This document shows positions 62,115 through 64,000 of a stretch of DNA of 64,000 nucleotides, piece after piece. Each line of letters begins with the position of its first letter. Within the stretch, counting starts at the first letter, position 1. The DNA lies in assembly GCF_023242945.1 (NCBI RefSeq), contig NZ_JALKFT010000007.1, positions 124,001 through 188,000 on the forward strand. Reading direction: 5' to 3'. The notes below the pieces were generated by a model. The model was given only the letters and a program-made list of their open reading frames with translations. It had not been told where the DNA came from and made no database searches. Position numbers and translations under genes: made by a program. This stretch comes from Frankia umida (GTDB lineage: Bacteria; Actinomycetota; Actinomycetes; Frankiales; Frankiaceae).

Positions 62115-63668
62115 CTACTTGAGGAAGTCCGGCACGTCCAGTTCGTCGTCGTCGGCGACCGGGCGGACGGGACGACGCGGCGGGTAGGTCGGCCGGGGGC
62201 CGCTGGCGCGCGGCGGCTCGGACCGGTGCTGGGCGCCATAGCCGTGATCGCCCGTGGACGGTTCGATGTTCGTCTCCCGTGCCGGCGGCGCGACCCGGGA
62301 CTCGACCGTGGGGATGACCGTGGAGTCGCCGGGGTTGGCGCTCGGGCGGGTCGCCGGCGGGTCGGGCAACGGGTCGGGGTGGTAGTGCCCGACGTTGGAC
62401 GAGCTGATCGGCGAGGGAGGTGCCTGGAGGTAGCTGGGCGTGGGCGCGGCGGCCTGCGCACGGGCCGGGGCCGGCGCGGGAGCCGCGGGGGCCGCTGGTG
62501 GAGTCGCCGGGGGCGGCGAGGACGGCGCCGCGGTGACGGTACGTGGTGTGCCCGGGATCGTGGGCAGCGGCGGGAGGATCGTCGTCGACGCGGCGCCGGT
62601 GGCGCCGGGTGGCAGGGCCGCACCCCCGCCCGCCCCGCCGGGACCGGTCGCGCCGGGACCGGTGGCACCGGGAGCACCCGGGCGGCGCTGGGTCGCGTTG
62701 AGCGTGCGGGTACGGCGGTCCTGCACCGTGTCGAAGCCGGCGGCGATGACCGTCACCCGCACCTCGTCCCCGAGCGCGTCGTCGATCACGGCACCGAAGA
62801 TGATGTTCGCCTCGGGATGGGCGGCGTCCGCGACCAGTTCGGCGGCGGCGTTGATCTCGAACAGGCCGAGGTCGGAGCCACCGGAGATGTTCAGCAGAAC
62901 GCCCTGGGCACCGTCCATGCTCGCCTCCAGCAGGGGGGAGGCGATGGCCTGTTCGGCGGCCACGGTGGCACGGTCGTCACCTCTGGCTCGGCCGATACCC
63001 ATCAGGGCGCTGCCGGCATGCGACATGACCGTCTTGACGTCGGCGAAGTCGAGGTTGATCAGACCCGGGGTGGTGATCAGGTCGGTGATGCCCTGAACAC
63101 CGGAGAGCAGCACCTGGTCGGCGCTGCGGAAGGCGTCCAGAACGCTGATGTCGCGGTCTGTCATCGCGAGCAGTCGGTCGTTCGGGATGACGATGAGGGT
63201 GTCAACCTCGTTGCGCAGGGTGTCGATACCCGTGTCGGCCTGGGTAGCCCGGCGCCGGCCCTCGAAGGTGAACGGCCGGGTGACGACACCGATGGTGAGC
63301 GCGCCCAGCGAGCGGGCCACGTTCGCCACCACGGGGGCGCCACCGGTTCCGGTGCCACCACCCTCGCCGGCGGTCACGAAGACCATGTCGGCCCCCTTGA
63401 GGACCTCCTCGATCTCCTCGCGATGGTCCTCGGCGGCCTGTCGGCCCACTTCGGGATCGGCCCCGGCGCCAAGGCCCCGGGTCAGCTCACGGCCGACGTC
63501 CAGTTTGACGTCGGCGTCGCTCATCAGCAGGGCCTGGGCGTCGGTGTTGATGGCGATGAACTCGACGCCCTTGAGACCGACTTCGATCATCCGGTTTACG
63601 GCGTTGACACCACCACCACCGATCCCGACGACCTTGATGACCGCGAGATAGTTCTGGGGGGCAGCCAT
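62115..63668 (-). CDS. ftsZ: Cell division protein FtsZ
   Basis: A 517-residue tubulin homologue. It has the GTP-binding GGGGVNAVNRM near the start, GGGTGTGGAPVVA (tubulin signature) at about residue 110, and the T7 loop NLDFADVKTVM. A disordered Pro/Ala linker of about 190 residues leads to the conserved tail DDELDVPDFLK, which binds FtsA-like and SepF partners. The linker is longer than usual. ATG 63668 is chosen (GGAGGACC upstream); the frame is open to 63788. ftsQ presumably lies beyond the window. Confidence 0.97.
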   Translation of the reverse strand: MAAPQNYLAVIKVVGIGGGGVNAVNRMIEVGLKGVEFIAINTDAQALLMSDADVKLDVGRELTRGLGAGADPEVGRQAAEDHREEIEEVLKGADMVFVTAGEGGGTGTGGAPVVANVARSLGALTIGVVTRPFTFEGRRRATQADTGIDTLRNEVDTLIVIPNDRLLAMTDRDISVLDAFRSADQVLLSGVQGITDLITTPGLINLDFADVKTVMSHAGSALMGIGRARGDDRATVAAEQAIASPLLEASMDGAQGVLLNISGGSDLGLFEINAAAELVADAAHPEANIIFGAVIDDALGDEVRVTVIAAGFDTVQDRRTRTLNATQRRPGAPGATGPGATGPGGAGGGAALPPGATGAASTTILPPLPTIPGTPRTVTAAPSSPPPATPPAAPAAPAPAPARAQAAAPTPSYLQAPPSPISSSNVGHYHPDPLPDPPATRPSANPGDSTVIPTVESRVAPPARETNIEPSTGDHGYGAQHRSEPPRASGPRPTYPPRRPVRPVADDDELDVPDFLK

Positions 63669-64000
63669 GCGGTGTCGGTCCTCCAGCGGCGTCGGTGGTC
63701 GGACGGGGATTAACCCCGCCCCTGCGGCACCGCGGGACGGCATTGCCGCGCGGCGAGCGGGGGAAACAGTCAGAGTCTCAACCTTCACCGTCAGCTAGAC
63801 GGTTACAGTTATGTCAACTTCCGGCTGTGGATCGGACAGTAGGCACGGCTTAGGCACTGGTCAAGGAAGCTGCCGGCGCGTCATCCCGCTTCGTGTCCCA
63901 GCTCTCCCCAGAATCCTGACACAGCCCGCTCCGCACCCCTGACACCGCTGTGTCCCTCGCACCACCGTGCGCACCCGGATGACACGTGCGGACTCACCCG
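63669..64000. other. ftsZ upstream region
   Basis: Contains TTGACATAACTGTAACC on the minus strand (63801-63817), which includes a -35-like TTGACA but no -10 box at normal distance. No gene end could be assigned, so the neighbour (ftsQ, by synteny) probably lies past 64000. Confidence 0.4.

Noticed and set aside
63789..63817. TTGACA upstream of ftsZ as a promoter
   Set aside because: No -10 box at 16-19 bases; kept only as a note in the upstream region.

Overview
The window is 64 kb of a very GC-rich actinobacterial chromosome. Gene order is that of the conserved actinomycete core, and a Frankia or a close relative is my best guess. That guess rests on composition, overlapping GTG starts and synteny; no marker gene that would settle it is present. 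Most genes read on the minus strand.

Left part (1-17 kb). A truncated FtsK/SpoIIIE ATPase and a divergent HAD phosphatase come first. Next is the minus-strand block gcvH - garA-like FHA - ftsR-like MerR - bifunctional nuclease - MerR, the order also found in mycobacteria (Rv1826-Rv1830). Upstream of it lies a DUF881 / small basic protein / DUF881 / GDP-mannose pyrophosphorylase-like / CDP-alcohol phosphatidyltransferase group. An NlpC/P60 cell-wall hydrolase follows, with a c-di-AMP (ydaO-type) leader and probably a TTG start. Then come an excisionase-like gene next to tRNA-Pro(GGG) and a divergent pair made of a sortase and its likely LPVAG-bearing substrate.

Middle (17-43 kb). der - plsC - cmk - tyrA - rluB - scpB - scpA - M50-like membrane protein - parA form one translationally coupled minus-strand run. 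rluB carries about 40 copies of a hexapeptide repeat in its N-terminal tail. Beyond it are a metallo-beta-lactamase-fold hydrolase, a GlsB-type membrane protein, a large Ser/Thr kinase, a LapA-like protein, the RNase P RNA, and a TetR/epimerase pair under a 38-bp palindrome. A ribbon-helix-helix/DUF4097 pair follows; its promoter overlaps an array of TGGCGCCA sites and its mRNA looks leaderless. Next is the RNase H-phosphatase / zinc-ribbon / Nif3 block.

Right part (43-64 kb). A short Gly/Asn-tailed protein precedes a cytosolic-looking metzincin protease fused to a lectin-like propeller; this is the best candidate for an undescribed system here. After it come a LON-domain protein, an ABC-2 exporter, and lspA - rluD divergent from ileS, which has a T-box leader. 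The window ends with the division cluster ftsZ - pgeF - yggS - sepF - yggT - divIVA plus a 52-codon membrane protein.

Two themes recur. Short in-frame tandem repeats sit in the disordered tails and linkers of many housekeeping proteins, and a palindromic repeat built on TGCCGAGGGTTGTTCGG occurs in two intergenic regions 24 kb apart.
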